The notes: generated by a model not told the origin, from the letters alone. A stretch of 64,000 nucleotides of DNA from Firmicutes bacterium FC7 (GCA_022760735.1 JAKELU010000001.1:402774-466773); one strand, 5' to 3'; numbered from the stretch's first letter, positions 1 through 9,728 are shown. Numbers and translations are program-made.

Positions 1-822
1 AACTAGCCTTGCCATCTCTTCAAGATGTTCACGCTGCGTATCTATTATATCCATTCCAATAACAGATGGTTGTAGGGATGATCTTAGAAATACAGAAGCA
101 TAGCCTTGTGGTTCTTTTTTATTGGCATATTCCTGTATCAATATCATTTCTCCATAGTCTAAGACACCAAAAAGAATCTCTTTATCATAAATCGGTTTTT
201 CATATTCACTATTTTTCTCTACTATTAAATCTCCAATAACTGAAGTCTTTATATCCTTTATTACCCCAAAGAGGATAATACCTTCTTCTTCACATCTACT
301 TTTTAACTCAAGCCATTTATCATAGGCATATATATTGTAACGAATCAATCCCCCATCCATCATAATAGCATAAGGTTTAAATTTATCTATACTTTCTAAA
401 GCTGCTTCTACTTCTAAGTTAGCTAGCTTAATATTCTTTTTATCCTCAATTATCATCTCGCCTACTTCAAGTGGATTTTCGTCATGTTCAGGAATTAAAG
501 GAGTATATATATCAGTCTTAAATAAAGGTTCATTTTTACAGTATGTAGACTTGGCCAATGCTTGAAAGATTTCAATATAATGTGGATAAGCACCACCAAT
601 TCTATTGTTAGAGCCATCAACTCCAACAATACCACCGCTGGAATGAAAATCTGCTAACTTGTCCTTATTAAGCTTGGTCATCTTCTTTATTTGGCCAACA
701 TTATCTTCTATAAATTGCCTAAACTTAGTCTTATCTAAATCAAAAATATTTTTATACTTTATTTCTAACAAATTATTAATATTTGAAATTTTTTCCTTTA
801 ATTCATCATTTATGGTGAACAT
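1..822 (-). CDS. NurA-domain nuclease-like protein (partial)
   Basis: Translating the minus strand from the ATG at 822 gives 274 codons that run off the left edge, so the C-terminus is missing. An AAGGTGG ribosome site lies 8 nt before the ATG. About 70 residues in, the protein reads GVDGSN, and later AIMMDGGL, FGVIKD and PQGYASVFLRSS. These match the acidic/glycine pattern of the NurA fold, a 5'-3' nuclease family first studied in archaeal break repair and widespread as lone genes in Firmicutes. No HerA helicase partner is visible here. It diverges from abrB. Function is assigned by fold only; substrate is unknown. Confidence 0.72.
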   Translation of the reverse strand, partial: MFTINDELKEKISNINNLLEIKYKNIFDLDKTKFRQFIEDNVGQIKKMTKLNKDKLADFHSSGGIVGVDGSNNRIGGAYPHYIEIFQALAKSTYCKNEPLFKTDIYTPLIPEHDENPLEVGEMIIEDKKNIKLANLEVEAALESIDKFKPYAIMMDGGLIRYNIYAYDKWLELKSRCEEEGIILFGVIKDIKTSVIGDLIVEKNSEYEKPIYDKEILFGVLDYGEMILIQEYANKKEPQGYASVFLRSSLQPSVIGMDIIDTQREHLEEMARLV

Positions 823-871
823 TTCGCTATACCACCTTATTTTTCTTTTGTCGATAATTGTTATATTTTGT

Positions 872-899
872 TTGACTTATTTTTACAGTATGGTATAAT
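872..899 (+). promoter_or_regulatory. Sigma-A-type promoter of abrB
   Basis: TTGACT at 872-877 and TATAAT at 894-899 are separated by 16 nt, with a TG one base upstream of the -10 (extended -10). Transcription would start near 906, leaving a leader of about 50 nt with AGGAGG just before the abrB start. Confidence 0.7.
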
Positions 900-956
900 T
901 ATACAATGCATAGTATAAAATACCAATTATAGTTTTATTCACAGGAGGAAATGTAG

Positions 957-1199
957 ATGAAATCAACAGGTATTGTTAGAAAGGTTGACAACCTAGGAAG
1001 AGTTGTAATCCCAATAGAACTAAGAAGAAACTTAGATATAGAAATTAGGGATGCTTTAGAAATATTCGTTGAAGAAGATCAAATTATCCTAAAAAAATAT
1101 GCACCTGCTTGTATCTTTTGTGGACAAGCAAAGGATGTTAAGCCTTTCAAAGGCAAAAATGTTTGCCCATCTTGCTTAGAAGAATTAAAGACAGAATAA
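957..1199 (+). CDS. abrB: AbrB/SpoVT-family transition-state regulator
   Basis: An 80-aa swapped-hairpin AbrB-type DNA-binding protein. The N-terminal half (MKSTGIVRKVDNLGRVVIPI) is the classic AbrB recognition region. Residues 52-73 carry a CxxC-x14-CxxC pair (C52, C55, C70, C73), a zinc-ribbon-like tail seen in clostridial AbrB proteins. In Bacillus, AbrB represses post-exponential genes; a similar role is inferred. It sits next to rsmI as in B. subtilis, but is convergent with it. An AGGAGG site lies 10 nt upstream, a consensus promoter is at 872-899 and an intrinsic terminator follows directly. Confidence 0.93.
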   Translation: MKSTGIVRKVDNLGRVVIPIELRRNLDIEIRDALEIFVEEDQIILKKYAPACIFCGQAKDVKPFKGKNVCPSCLEELKTE

Positions 1200-1209
1200 T
1201 CTTTTATAA

Positions 1210-1241
1210 ACATTCTATAGTTTTCTATAGAATGTTTTTTT
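1210..1241 (+). terminator. Intrinsic terminator after abrB
   Basis: A perfect 11-bp stem (ACATTCTATAG/CTATAGAATGT) with a TTTT loop is followed by a T run. It lies between the convergent abrB and rsmI ends. Confidence 0.88.
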
Positions 1242-1249
1242 ATGCTATA

Positions 1250-2077
1250 TTATTTTAACTTTAAGCTCTCTGCATATACAATATTCTTAGGTAGTTTATG
1301 TTCCTCTACAACTCTTCTAATTGCATCTTTCTTGGACATACCATTTTCGATATATTTTAAAAGCTCTTCTTCAATATTTACTTCTATTTCTTCCTCAACC
1401 ACATTATTTCCCTCTACTATTATAACAAATTCTCCCTTAACTTGAACATTAGAGAATTTTATTAAAGCTCCTTCGAAATCACCTCTATAGATTTCTTCAT
1501 GAATCTTTGTGAGCTCTCTAACTATGGCAACTTTCCTATTTCCCAATATTTTAAACATATCCTCAAGGGTTTCTGTTAGTCTATGGGGTGACTCATAGAA
1601 TATTATAGTCCTTCTTTCATTAACCAAATCATTTAAAGCATTTTGTCTATCCTTTTTTCTAGATGGTAAAAATCCCTCAAATGCAAATTTGCTAGTTGAA
1701 ATACCTGATACTACTAAAGCCGTGATTGATGCTGATGGTCCAGGTAATCCTACTACTTCTATTCCTGCCTCAATAGCCAGCCTTATTATATCTTCACCAG
1801 GGTCTGATATACCAGGCATTCCTGCATCCGTTATAATTGCTATATTCTTGCCATCTAGTATTTTCTCTATAAGTTCAGGTCCTTTTTCTTTGACATTATG
1901 CTCATGATAACTTGTTAAAGGCTTTTTTATCTCATAATGATTTAATAATTTTAAACTATGTCTTGTATCTTCACACGCCATTAAATCCACCTCACCTAAT
2001 ATTCTTAAGGTCCTTAGGGTAATATCCTCCAGGTTCCCTATAGGAGTGGGGCAGATGTATAACTTACCTTGGTTCAT
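1250..2077 (-). CDS. rsmI: 16S rRNA (cytidine-1402-2'-O)-methyltransferase RsmI
   Basis: A 275-aa SAM-dependent tetrapyrrole-methylase-fold enzyme that 2'-O-methylates C1402 of 16S rRNA in the decoding centre. The N-terminus LYICPTPIGNLEDITLR and the downstream DAGMPGISDPG and PGPSA motifs are diagnostic, and length is normal for the family. The start overlaps the end of the upstream methyltransferase gene by 14 nt, implying translational coupling. It is the last gene of the tmk-darA-holB-ricT operon, as in B. subtilis (yabC). Confidence 0.96.
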   Translation of the reverse strand: MNQGKLYICPTPIGNLEDITLRTLRILGEVDLMACEDTRHSLKLLNHYEIKKPLTSYHEHNVKEKGPELIEKILDGKNIAIITDAGMPGISDPGEDIIRLAIEAGIEVVGLPGPSASITALVVSGISTSKFAFEGFLPSRKKDRQNALNDLVNERRTIIFYESPHRLTETLEDMFKILGNRKVAIVRELTKIHEEIYRGDFEGALIKFSNVQVKGEFVIIVEGNNVVEEEIEVNIEEELLKYIENGMSKKDAIRRVVEEHKLPKNIVYAESLKLK

Positions 2078-2807
2078 TTAACTTCACGTCCTTATCAATT
2101 CCATATATCTCATATATTTCATCTGTATAGCTTCCATCATTATTATATACTATTAAAGGATTGTGGAATTTTAAATCTGGTTTGCCAAACTTTAGACCTT
2201 CTATAAGTAGTAAATTTGGTTTTTTGCATATCTTTGGTTGTACAAATCTTATGGTTTTAGGCTCTAATTTATATTGTCTCATTAAACAAATTATATCCAC
2301 CAATCTATCTGGTCTATGTACCATATAAAACTTTCCTAATGGTTTTAATAAATAACTTGTTATTCTTAATATATCCTCAAGATTGCAGGCTATTTCATGC
2401 CTTGAAATCGCATAATTTTCATCAGGGTTAACTAATGCTCCCCCCGCCTTCATATATGGTGGATTGGAAGTAATCACATCAAAGGTACATTTTTCAAAGT
2501 ATTTTGGAAGGTCCTTTAAGTCCATATGTAAAATTTTAATTCTATCCTGAAGATTGTTTAACTCTATACTCCTAGATGCTAGATTTGCAACCTCCTCTTG
2601 GATTTCAACACCATATATAAGCTTTACCTTACCCCTATCTAATAGCCTTAATGGTATAATACCAGTACCCGTTCCCAAATCCATTATAATTCCATTAGGC
2701 TTTGCAAAATTGGAAAGAAATATAGCGTCGGTACCATAGGAAAATCTATTTTTATTTTGTATGATTTTATAATTTGTTCCAGGAACGATGTCTATTCGTT
2801 CAGTCAT
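2064..2807 (-). CDS. TrmN6-type tRNA1(Val) adenine-37 N6-methyltransferase (YabB family)
   Basis: A 247-aa class I SAM methyltransferase. DLGTGTGIIPLRL is the SAM-binding motif I and SNPPYM is the NPPY motif of N6-adenine methylases. The family modifies A37 of tRNA1(Val) in E. coli; the B. subtilis counterpart YabB occupies the same position beside rsmI. The GIY-YIG protein (yazA) that often lies between them is absent, and the two frames overlap instead. Exact RNA target here is inferred. Confidence 0.85.
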   Translation of the reverse strand: MTERIDIVPGTNYKIIQNKNRFSYGTDAIFLSNFAKPNGIIMDLGTGTGIIPLRLLDRGKVKLIYGVEIQEEVANLASRSIELNNLQDRIKILHMDLKDLPKYFEKCTFDVITSNPPYMKAGGALVNPDENYAISRHEIACNLEDILRITSYLLKPLGKFYMVHRPDRLVDIICLMRQYKLEPKTIRFVQPKICKKPNLLLIEGLKFGKPDLKFHNPLIVYNNDGSYTDEIYEIYGIDKDVKLNEPR

Positions 2808-2843
2808 TTTTTCACTCCGTTCAATTAAAGAAACTTTTGTTAC

Positions 2844-2870
2844 AAAAAAAGACCCAAATGGGTCTTTTTA
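2844..2870 (-). terminator. Terminator between the ferredoxin gene and the trmN6-like gene
   Basis: AAAAAGACCC-AAAT-GGGTCTTTTT forms a 10-bp stem with U runs on both strands. Its place inside an otherwise continuous minus-strand series suggests partial termination, so the two downstream methyltransferase genes may be expressed at a lower level. Confidence 0.75.
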
Positions 2871-2878
2871 AATAAGTA

Positions 2879-3046
<168 letters not shown>

Positions 3047-3126
3047 TTATTTCACCTCCTAGTAGCTCAATACGTTATTATTCTAACAGAAAAAAGAAAA
3101 TAATTAAAGTGCTTTTGACTATTTTA

Positions 3127-4017
3127 TTATTCTTCTAACAAAATTTCTTCGTCTTCAGTAATTAAATGGATTTCATCACTTATCTTTGCATAGGCAGGAT
3201 CTACTTCATCAGTTATAACTATATCTGATATCTGGAATTGGAGTAAATCCTCAGTACCATCATCTAGTTTTACCTTTACCTTTACTCTTTCCAACAAGGT
3301 ATATGAATCAACAACTGTTCCTCTACCCATTTCTGTTTCAACAATGGCGCCAATTTGAGGAATCTTAGCTAGTAATTCCTCATAGGTTTCTTGTTCATAT
3401 TTTAGACAACACATGAGTCTACCACATAGACCTGATATCTTAGTAGGATTTAGAGAAAGACCCTGTTCCTTTGCCATCTTTATGGAAACAGGATCGAATT
3501 CACCAAGGAATTGGGCACAGCATACCTGTTTACCACAAGGGCCTAAACCACCCAACATCTTAGCTTCATCTCTTACTCCAATCTGCCTTAGTTCTATTCT
3601 TGTTTTGAAAATAGCAGCTAAGTCTTTAACAAGCTCCCTAAAATCAACTCTTCCATCTGCAGTAAAATAGAATATTACTTTGTTGTTATCAAATGTAAAT
3701 TCTACATCAACAAGCTTCATCTTTAATCCGTGTTCTTCAATCTTTACCTGGCAGATCTCCATAGCGCTCTTAGCTTTTTTCTTGTTTTCTCTATGTATTT
3801 CAAAGTCTTCATCCTGAGCTATACGAATTACCTTCTTAAGAGGTGCAACTATTTCCTCCTCCGTAATTTCCTTTGGACCTATTACTACATGTCCAAACTC
3901 TATGCCTCGGGCTGTTTCTACTATTACAAAATCGTTAAATTTTACATCTATTGTATCAGGATCAAAATAATATATCTTTCCTGCTTTTTTAAATCTTACG
4001 CCTACTACAGTAACCAT
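3127..4017 (-). CDS. ricT: PSP1-domain protein RicT (YaaT)
   Basis: A 296-aa PSP1-family protein. In B. subtilis YaaT/RicT joins RicA and RicF in an Fe-S complex that promotes RNase Y-dependent mRNA maturation and sporulation phosphorelay activity. The conserved cysteines are visible as C161, CC166-167, C198 and CC203-204 (GPCGKQVCC and GLCGRLMCC), likely cluster ligands. The acidic C-terminal tail is typical. The ATG overlaps the holB stop (TAATG), so translation is coupled. RicA and RicF genes are not in the window. Confidence 0.93.
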   Translation of the reverse strand: MVTVVGVRFKKAGKIYYFDPDTIDVKFNDFVIVETARGIEFGHVVIGPKEITEEEIVAPLKKVIRIAQDEDFEIHRENKKKAKSAMEICQVKIEEHGLKMKLVDVEFTFDNNKVIFYFTADGRVDFRELVKDLAAIFKTRIELRQIGVRDEAKMLGGLGPCGKQVCCAQFLGEFDPVSIKMAKEQGLSLNPTKISGLCGRLMCCLKYEQETYEELLAKIPQIGAIVETEMGRGTVVDSYTLLERVKVKVKLDDGTEDLLQFQISDIVITDEVDPAYAKISDEIHLITEDEEILLEE

Positions 4018-4997
4018 TATAATTCCTCCTGCATATTAAGAAGCATCGTCTCAATTGATAATTGAAAATTTGCATTGCCTTTAATATATTCTTTGGTTTG
4101 TTGTACCTTTTCTATTATATCATTAATTTTATCAGATTTAATATAAGAATGTTTAGATATATACTCTATTTTATCCTTATTGATTATTAATGGATTATTG
4201 CCAAGCTTTTTGTACAACATTAGATCCCTAAACCAAAATAAGAATATATCTAGAATTTCATCAATAGTTTCCTTATTGTCATTAAAAAAACCAATTGAGC
4301 TAATTGCCTTGGTTTTATCACCTTTTAACAAAATATCTATTAGATTAATTATTTCCTCTCTTTTGGCAAAAAAATCATCTGAAGTGGCTAACTCAATTGA
4401 TTTTCCTACAGACCCCTTAGTAAATTCCGCAAGAAATTCCGCTTCTGTTTTCAACTTGCCATAGGAATTAACTAATAAGTCTGTGATCTTTTTAGCTTCA
4501 ACAGGATAAAATTTTATATTTTGGCATCGTGATAATATGGTAGGCAGGATTTTATTTGTACTTGAGGTGATTAATATAATGTTGATGTATTCAGGCGGTT
4601 CCTCCAAAGTTTTTAAAATTGCATTCATCCCTTCTGTATTCATCATGTGAGCATTATCTATAATAAATACTTTTCTTGTGGATTCAAATGGAGCTGTTGC
4701 AACGTTTTTTATTAGATTTTCTACCTCACCTTTTTTTATCAATCCATTTTCAGGCTCTATAAGAAAGAAATCTGGATGGTTTAAACTTTCAAATTTCATA
4801 CATGAAGTACACTGATTACAAGGTTCTATACCTTGATTTTTGCATAGAAGAGTCTTAGCAAAGGCTAGAGCTACTTTTCTCTTGCCTAAACCATCTTCTC
4901 CTTCAAATATGTAGCTATGGCTTATCGAACCCTTCTCAATTTGTCTTTTAAGGGTTTCTATAGCTTTTTCATGGCCTATAATCTGTCTAAAATCCAT
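4017..4997 (-). CDS. holB: DNA polymerase III subunit delta'
   Basis: A 326-aa clamp-loader AAA+ subunit. FEGEDGLGKRK is the degenerate P-loop typical of delta', and C52, C60, C63, C66 form the zinc module. IIDNAHMMNTEGMNAILKTL is the Walker B/sensor region, followed by TSSTNKILPTILSRCQ. I chose the ATG at 4997 because a GGGGG ribosome site lies 5 nt upstream. A GTG at 5009 overlapping the darA2 stop would add four residues but has no good ribosome site. Conserved location between darA and ricT. Confidence 0.94.
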   Translation of the reverse strand: MDFRQIIGHEKAIETLKRQIEKGSISHSYIFEGEDGLGKRKVALAFAKTLLCKNQGIEPCNQCTSCMKFESLNHPDFFLIEPENGLIKKGEVENLIKNVATAPFESTRKVFIIDNAHMMNTEGMNAILKTLEEPPEYINIILITSSTNKILPTILSRCQNIKFYPVEAKKITDLLVNSYGKLKTEAEFLAEFTKGSVGKSIELATSDDFFAKREEIINLIDILLKGDKTKAISSIGFFNDNKETIDEILDIFLFWFRDLMLYKKLGNNPLIINKDKIEYISKHSYIKSDKINDIIEKVQQTKEYIKGNANFQLSIETMLLNMQEEL

Positions 4998-5008
4998 AAA
5001 TTCCCCCA

Positions 5009-5293
5009 CTAGATTCTCATATGCTTGTCAATATCCATTATAAATATATTTGCCCCGCCAACTGTTACTTTACTATCTCCATTTTTTATCTTTGTGCTCT
5101 GGCATTGGCTTTTAATAAGATCTATAACAAAGTCCACCTTGTCATCATCAACACCTATCAACAATGTAGTATTTCCAGATTTCAAAAATCCACCAGTTGA
5201 TGAAAGTCTCGTCGATCTTATTTTTTCAGCCATTAAGGCCTTCATAACTTTGTTTGTAAACTCATCCTGAATAATTGTAATTGCCAATTTCAT
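5009..5293 (-). CDS. Short DarA-like cyclic-di-AMP receptor paralogue
   Basis: A 94-aa PII-like protein of the YaaQ/DarA (DUF970) family. It keeps the core [23 protein letters not shown] and the VGGA...DIDKHMR ending. Compared with the full-length paralogue just upstream it lacks about 14 residues between the helix after VDFVIDLI and VGGA, i.e. most of the large loop that carries the TMPGD..YIPYP segment. An AAAGGAGG site precedes the ATG. It occupies the place of yaaR in Bacillus. It probably binds c-di-AMP or a related ligand with an altered loop, but this is unproven. Confidence 0.85.
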   Translation of the reverse strand: MKLAITIIQDEFTNKVMKALMAEKIRSTRLSSTGGFLKSGNTTLLIGVDDDKVDFVIDLIKSQCQSTKIKNGDSKVTVGGANIFIMDIDKHMRI

Positions 5294-5327
5294 ACAATTA
5301 CCTCCTTTAAACTTTGATGAAATAGCT

Positions 5328-5669
<342 letters not shown>

Positions 5670-5708
5670 TCAAAAAGTATTACCATCATTTTAACTAATC
5701 CAGGACTA

Positions 5709-6332
5709 TTAAATTGTTAACAATTTTTCAATTTCCTCTATACTTTGATTTAACACTTCATCAATTGACTTAGTTGCATCAATTATCTTTACATTTTCAG
5801 GATACATCTTTATAAGTTCCATATATCCATCGTAAACTCTTTTGTGGAACTCATTGCCTTCCTGCTCTAACCTATCTCCGCCCATTTTTAATGTTTTTCT
5901 CTGTAATGTCAACTCCGGGTCTATATGGAAGAATAGTATGAGATCTGGATAAATACCCCTCAAGCCAAAATCATTTATGCTTTTTACCCTTTCAATACCC
6001 AATTGTCGGCCTACTCCTTGGTAGGCCAAACTGGATAATATAAATCTATCTGAAAAAACAACTTTACCTTCATTTAAAGCAGGTATTATCTTTTCATGGA
6101 CATGCTGACTTCGGGCAGCTGCATAAAGAAGGGCTTCTGTCTCTGGTCCCATGCTAATATTTTCATTGTCTAAAATTATTGACCTTATTTTTTCTCCTAT
6201 TTTGGTACCGCCAGGCTCTCTAGTTACAATAAAGTCTATGCCTTTTTCCTTCATATAATCACCAATTAACTTTATAATTGTTGATTTACCTGATCCGTCC
6301 GGTCCCTCTAAGGTTATGAACTTACCCTTCAT
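5709..6332 (-). CDS. tmk: Thymidylate kinase
   Basis: A 207-aa P-loop kinase that converts dTMP to dTDP. FITLEGPDGSGKST is the P-loop (residues 10-17), TREPGGT is the dTMP-binding DR(E)P motif, and DRFILSSLAYQGVGR is the DRY/lid region. The ATG at 6332 has AAAGGAG at 7 nt; an upstream in-frame ATG at 6356 overlaps the decarboxylase end and lacks a ribosome site. Same tmk-darA linkage as in Bacillus. Confidence 0.96.
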   Translation of the reverse strand: MKGKFITLEGPDGSGKSTIIKLIGDYMKEKGIDFIVTREPGGTKIGEKIRSIILDNENISMGPETEALLYAAARSQHVHEKIIPALNEGKVVFSDRFILSSLAYQGVGRQLGIERVKSINDFGLRGIYPDLILFFHIDPELTLQRKTLKMGGDRLEQEGNEFHKRVYDGYMELIKMYPENVKIIDATKSIDEVLNQSIEEIEKLLTI

Positions 6333-6348
6333 GTCAACACTCCTTTGA

Positions 6349-7764
6349 TTATTCAACTACTACTATATGGTCTTTATTATATCCCATTAATCCCACTATT
6401 TCCAGACCATTTTCCATTAGAAATACTATATGGTCATATATTTCCTTAGTAAATTCCTCACCTGCATGGATTAGTGGCACTCCTGGTGGATAAGGAATAA
6501 CTGGTGCTGCTGCAACCTTTCCGATAGCATCCTTTAAGCTAACCTGTGCCTTGTGATTATAGTATGCCTCAGCAGGACTCATTACAATTTTTGGTGTAGG
6601 CATTTTTATATTTACATAATTTATTTCTTCATAAGGAGACTTCTTTGCCATATCCTCAATTGCAGCTATTAACTTCTCATATTCATCTTCTGTATTCATC
6701 GGACTTATATATGCCAATGCATAATAATAGTCTGACATTTCTACTCTAATATTGTACTCCGATAAGAGTCTTTTCTTTAATTGTGAACCTTTAATTCCCT
6801 CAATACCTATTAAGATCTTTGCAACATCCTTGTCAAATATGGTTTCATCATTATCATCACCTGTAAACACCTTTACTCTCTCAATAGCATTTAATCTCTG
6901 GATAGTCTCCTGAGCCTTATCGATATTCCATTCTAATCTACGTCTTCCCTCTTCACTATCCATATACGCTATGGCTATTTCATTTGAAAGAGTAAATAAA
7001 TATGATGGGCTTGTAGTAGTTAGAAGTTGGTATCTATCTCTTAGCTTATTTAAATCTATTCTATCAGTACCAACGTGTAATAGAGATGTCTGAGTAAAGC
7101 TTGGTAATGTCTTGTGTGTACTGTGAATTACTATATCTGCACCCGCTTCCAAAGCTGACATTGGTAATCTATCTGAAAATGTCATATGAGGACCATGAGC
7201 TTCATCAACCATTAAAATCTTATTGTGCTTATGAACAATTTCTGCTATGGTTTTAAGGTCCGAACATACTCCATAATAGTTTGGATATGTCAATACTACA
7301 GCTTTAATATCAGGTTGTTCTGTTAAAATTCTATCTATATCCTCAGCTCGAACGCCTGTAATTAAATTGTACTTTTCATTATATTCTGGATACAAATATA
7401 CTGGTTTTAATCTATTTATAACCATTCCATTGTAAATTGATTTATGACAGTTTCTTTGAACTAAAATTTTATCTCCAGGTTTTGTTATTGTAGCTAATGC
7501 TATATAATTGCTTCCCGTAGAACCATTTACGCCATAATAGGTAGCCTTAGCTCCAAAAACTTCAGCTGCATAGTTTTGAGACTCTTGAATTATTCCTCTA
7601 GGCTCAAGAAGATTGTCCATTCCTTCTACCTCAGTGGTATCAATATACGGAATATATTCGCCCCAATTAATCAGTGAGTTTTTGCCCTTATGCCCTGGCA
7701 TATGAAACGATACACTGTTTTCTTTCATAAGGTTCTTTAGTGCTTCTAAAACGGGTGTTTTCAT
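6349..7764 (-). CDS. Orn/Lys/Arg decarboxylase family PLP enzyme (YaaO type)
   Basis: A 471-aa fold-type I PLP enzyme of the Orn/Lys/Arg decarboxylase major-domain family. FHMPGHKG lies near the N-terminus, VDEAHGPH contains the PLP aspartate, and HSTHKTLPSFTQTS contains the Schiff-base lysine. The C-terminal domain (PPGVPLIHAGE) is typical of the short YaaO/SpeA-like group, which lacks the N-terminal wing domain of the E. coli inducible enzymes. It lies directly upstream of tmk as yaaO does in Bacillus. Substrate (arginine, lysine or ornithine) cannot be fixed from sequence. Confidence 0.9.
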   Translation of the reverse strand: MKTPVLEALKNLMKENSVSFHMPGHKGKNSLINWGEYIPYIDTTEVEGMDNLLEPRGIIQESQNYAAEVFGAKATYYGVNGSTGSNYIALATITKPGDKILVQRNCHKSIYNGMVINRLKPVYLYPEYNEKYNLITGVRAEDIDRILTEQPDIKAVVLTYPNYYGVCSDLKTIAEIVHKHNKILMVDEAHGPHMTFSDRLPMSALEAGADIVIHSTHKTLPSFTQTSLLHVGTDRIDLNKLRDRYQLLTTTSPSYLFTLSNEIAIAYMDSEEGRRRLEWNIDKAQETIQRLNAIERVKVFTGDDNDETIFDKDVAKILIGIEGIKGSQLKKRLLSEYNIRVEMSDYYYALAYISPMNTEDEYEKLIAAIEDMAKKSPYEEINYVNIKMPTPKIVMSPAEAYYNHKAQVSLKDAIGKVAAAPVIPYPPGVPLIHAGEEFTKEIYDHIVFLMENGLEIVGLMGYNKDHIVVVE

Positions 7765-7890
7765 CTTAAAGAGATCAGCCTCCTAAATTTAATTTTTTTG
7801 ACTAACATATTATATATCAGAACTTAATATAATTAAATATTTTTTTTAGTTAAATTAAACAAATATTTTAACTAATAAAATAACCCCGTA

Positions 7891-8082
7891 TCAATTAACA
7901 GGGTTTAGTAATTGCCTATCACTTATGTAGTAACTTAGAAGTATTCTTATAAGATTTTTATATAAATCGTATCTATCGTCAGAAACAGATATATAAGCTA
8001 TTTCATCAAAGCATTCTTTGCACATATTTATTCCAAAGATTTTAATGCCTTCCCTATCCTCTCCGCAGACCTTGCAATACAT
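7891..8082 (-). CDS. csfB: Anti-sigma-G factor Gin (CsfB)
   Basis: A 63-aa protein with a zinc finger made from C3, C6, C21 and C24 (MYCKVCG ... MCKECF), matching Gin/CsfB, which inhibits sigma-G before forespore engulfment is complete in Bacillus. The ATG at 8082 follows GGTGGAGGTG at 5-6 nt; longer readings lack such a site. Its position between bofA and the yaaO-like gene is the B. subtilis order. The stop codon lies inside a weak hairpin (about 7885-7907). Supports a sporulating host. Confidence 0.85.
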   Translation of the reverse strand: MYCKVCGEDREGIKIFGINMCKECFDEIAYISVSDDRYDLYKNLIRILLSYYISDRQLLNPVN

Positions 8083-8182
8083 CAAAACACCTCCACCAAG
8101 ATAATGGATACGCACAATATACCTACTATACATTTTATTCAAAATATTGTATAAAGTGCTTGGCTAGGTGTAATATTTTTCA

Positions 8183-9010
8183 TTATTGAGCAACTTCCAT
8201 TATGGCAGTCCCATAACCAATACCATAAGGACCTTCATAGGATAGAACCTTAGTCCTTAACTTAGCATTATCCAATGCACCAGCTACTATTATCAAAGAC
8301 CTTAAAACACATTCATCAGCCTTTTCTGCCAGCTCCATATCAAAGTTGATCAATTCTTCAATATTACCTGTTTTAAGGATATCTATAACCCTTTTATCAA
8401 ATTCTACACCATATGGAGAATAGCAATAGGGTCCTTCATCTGAAAGCTTGTGTGAAAAGTCTCCACTTACAAGTATTACTACATCTTCCTCTACTTCTTC
8501 TACAGCAGAACTAATACACTTGCCAAAACTATATAGATTTTCCGGGGTTATAAGACCATTACTTATATGGATTAATTTATAATCCTTATATTCCTTATCT
8601 ACAAAGTACAAAGGTACAAGGGTGCCATGGTCTAAGCTTAAATCTATTTCATTATCCTTAGCAAATTCTTTATTTACTTGTGCTACATTTATATTTTTAT
8701 ATAATGCATTTCTAATTATTCTATAGGCTAAATTTAAATTGTTCTTGAATTTAAATTTAATGTCCCAATAACCATATTTCCCAAAGTCTCCCTTTAATGT
8801 TTCCTCAATTGATATGGATATTGTATCTTTGAATAAAGGTCCATGAGGTGTTATTACTATTATTGTACCTGGGGCCTTTTCTCTTATATCCTTTGCCATA
8901 GCCCTAACTCCTTCAATAGTTTCCTCTGCCTTTTTTTCTTCACCTTGACCAATGTCATCAATAATTATTGGAGGATGCGGAAATAAATAACTACCTAGTA
9001 TTCTTCCCAT
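8183..9010 (-). CDS. LigB/MEMO-type (AmmeMemoRadiSam B-like) protein
   Basis: A 275-aa member of the class III extradiol-dioxygenase LigB/MEMO superfamily. Signals are LFPHPPIII, ITPHGPLF, LDHGTLVPLYF and SGDFSHK, the His-rich pattern of the family's metal site. In many anaerobes it accompanies an AMMECR1 domain and a radical-SAM protein (AmmeMemoRadiSam). Neither partner is adjacent here. The ATG at 9010 has AAGGGAG at 8 nt. Role unknown; ring-cleavage activity should not be assumed. Confidence 0.78.
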   Translation of the reverse strand: MGRILGSYLFPHPPIIIDDIGQGEEKKAEETIEGVRAMAKDIREKAPGTIIVITPHGPLFKDTISISIEETLKGDFGKYGYWDIKFKFKNNLNLAYRIIRNALYKNINVAQVNKEFAKDNEIDLSLDHGTLVPLYFVDKEYKDYKLIHISNGLITPENLYSFGKCISSAVEEVEEDVVILVSGDFSHKLSDEGPYCYSPYGVEFDKRVIDILKTGNIEELINFDMELAEKADECVLRSLIIVAGALDNAKLRTKVLSYEGPYGIGYGTAIMEVAQ

Positions 9011-9040
9011 GTGCTCAACTCCCTTGTAAATAGCTTTTAA

Positions 9041-9075
9041 AAATAAAAGACAGATATTACCTATCTGTCTTTTAA
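9041..9075 (-). terminator. Terminator of ctc
   Basis: A perfect 11-bp stem (AAAAGACAGAT/ATCTGTCTTTT) with a 7-nt loop has U runs on both sides. It lies between ctc and the LigB-like gene and separates their transcription. Confidence 0.87.
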
Positions 9076-9125
9076 TATTACCCAATATGTTTAAATATTA
9101 TCCAAAATTACCTAAAATTTGATAA

Positions 9126-9728
9126 CTATATTGTACTTAAAGCTTCATCTGTTTCTCCAACTTCTTCATCTTTAACTGGAGAAGTTAAAGAACAAACAAC
9201 CTCATCAAGTCCGTTAAGTATTGTTATATCTTCCATTTTTGCCACATTTAAATCTCTAACATATATTGGTGAACTAAAGTCCATATCTGCAACATCTACA
9301 TCAGCAGACTTAGGTAAATGCTGCGGCAAACATTCAATTTCAATCTGATCCATTTGCTGAACTAGTACAGATGGTTGTAATCTAATGTTATCCCTATTAA
9401 TTAGTACAATAGGAATTGTCATCTTAATCTTTTCACTCATACTAACCTTTTGGAAGTCAATATGTGCTATGTATCCTTTAAAAGGATGTCTTTGTATCTC
9501 TTTAATAACTACAGGTAAAGTTTCTCCGTCTAATTTCAAATCAATTACTGATGATAAACCTGCTTGCTTATAAACCTTATGGAATTCTAAAGCATTTACT
9601 CCTATTTCCTTTGTTTCCTGCCCTCTGCAATATACTACTGCTGGGATAATATTGTTAGCTCTTAGTTTCTTAACTTTGTTGGACCCAATATCACCTCTTG
9701 ATTCTACTTTTAATGCAAAATTACTCAT
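9126..9728 (-). CDS. ctc: 50S ribosomal protein L25 / general stress protein Ctc
   Basis: A 200-aa two-domain TL5/Ctc-type L25 that binds 5S rRNA. The N-terminal L25 domain (residues 1-95, GSNKVKKLRANNIIPAVVYCRG, HPFKGYIAHIDFQKV) is followed by the beta-rich Ctc domain and an acidic tail. Length is normal for Ctc. The leader contains a palindrome (9771-9804) between the likely promoter region and the start. A strong terminator follows. Confidence 0.93.
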   Translation of the reverse strand: MSNFALKVESRGDIGSNKVKKLRANNIIPAVVYCRGQETKEIGVNALEFHKVYKQAGLSSVIDLKLDGETLPVVIKEIQRHPFKGYIAHIDFQKVSMSEKIKMTIPIVLINRDNIRLQPSVLVQQMDQIEIECLPQHLPKSADVDVADMDFSSPIYVRDLNVAKMEDITILNGLDEVVCSLTSPVKDEEVGETDEALSTI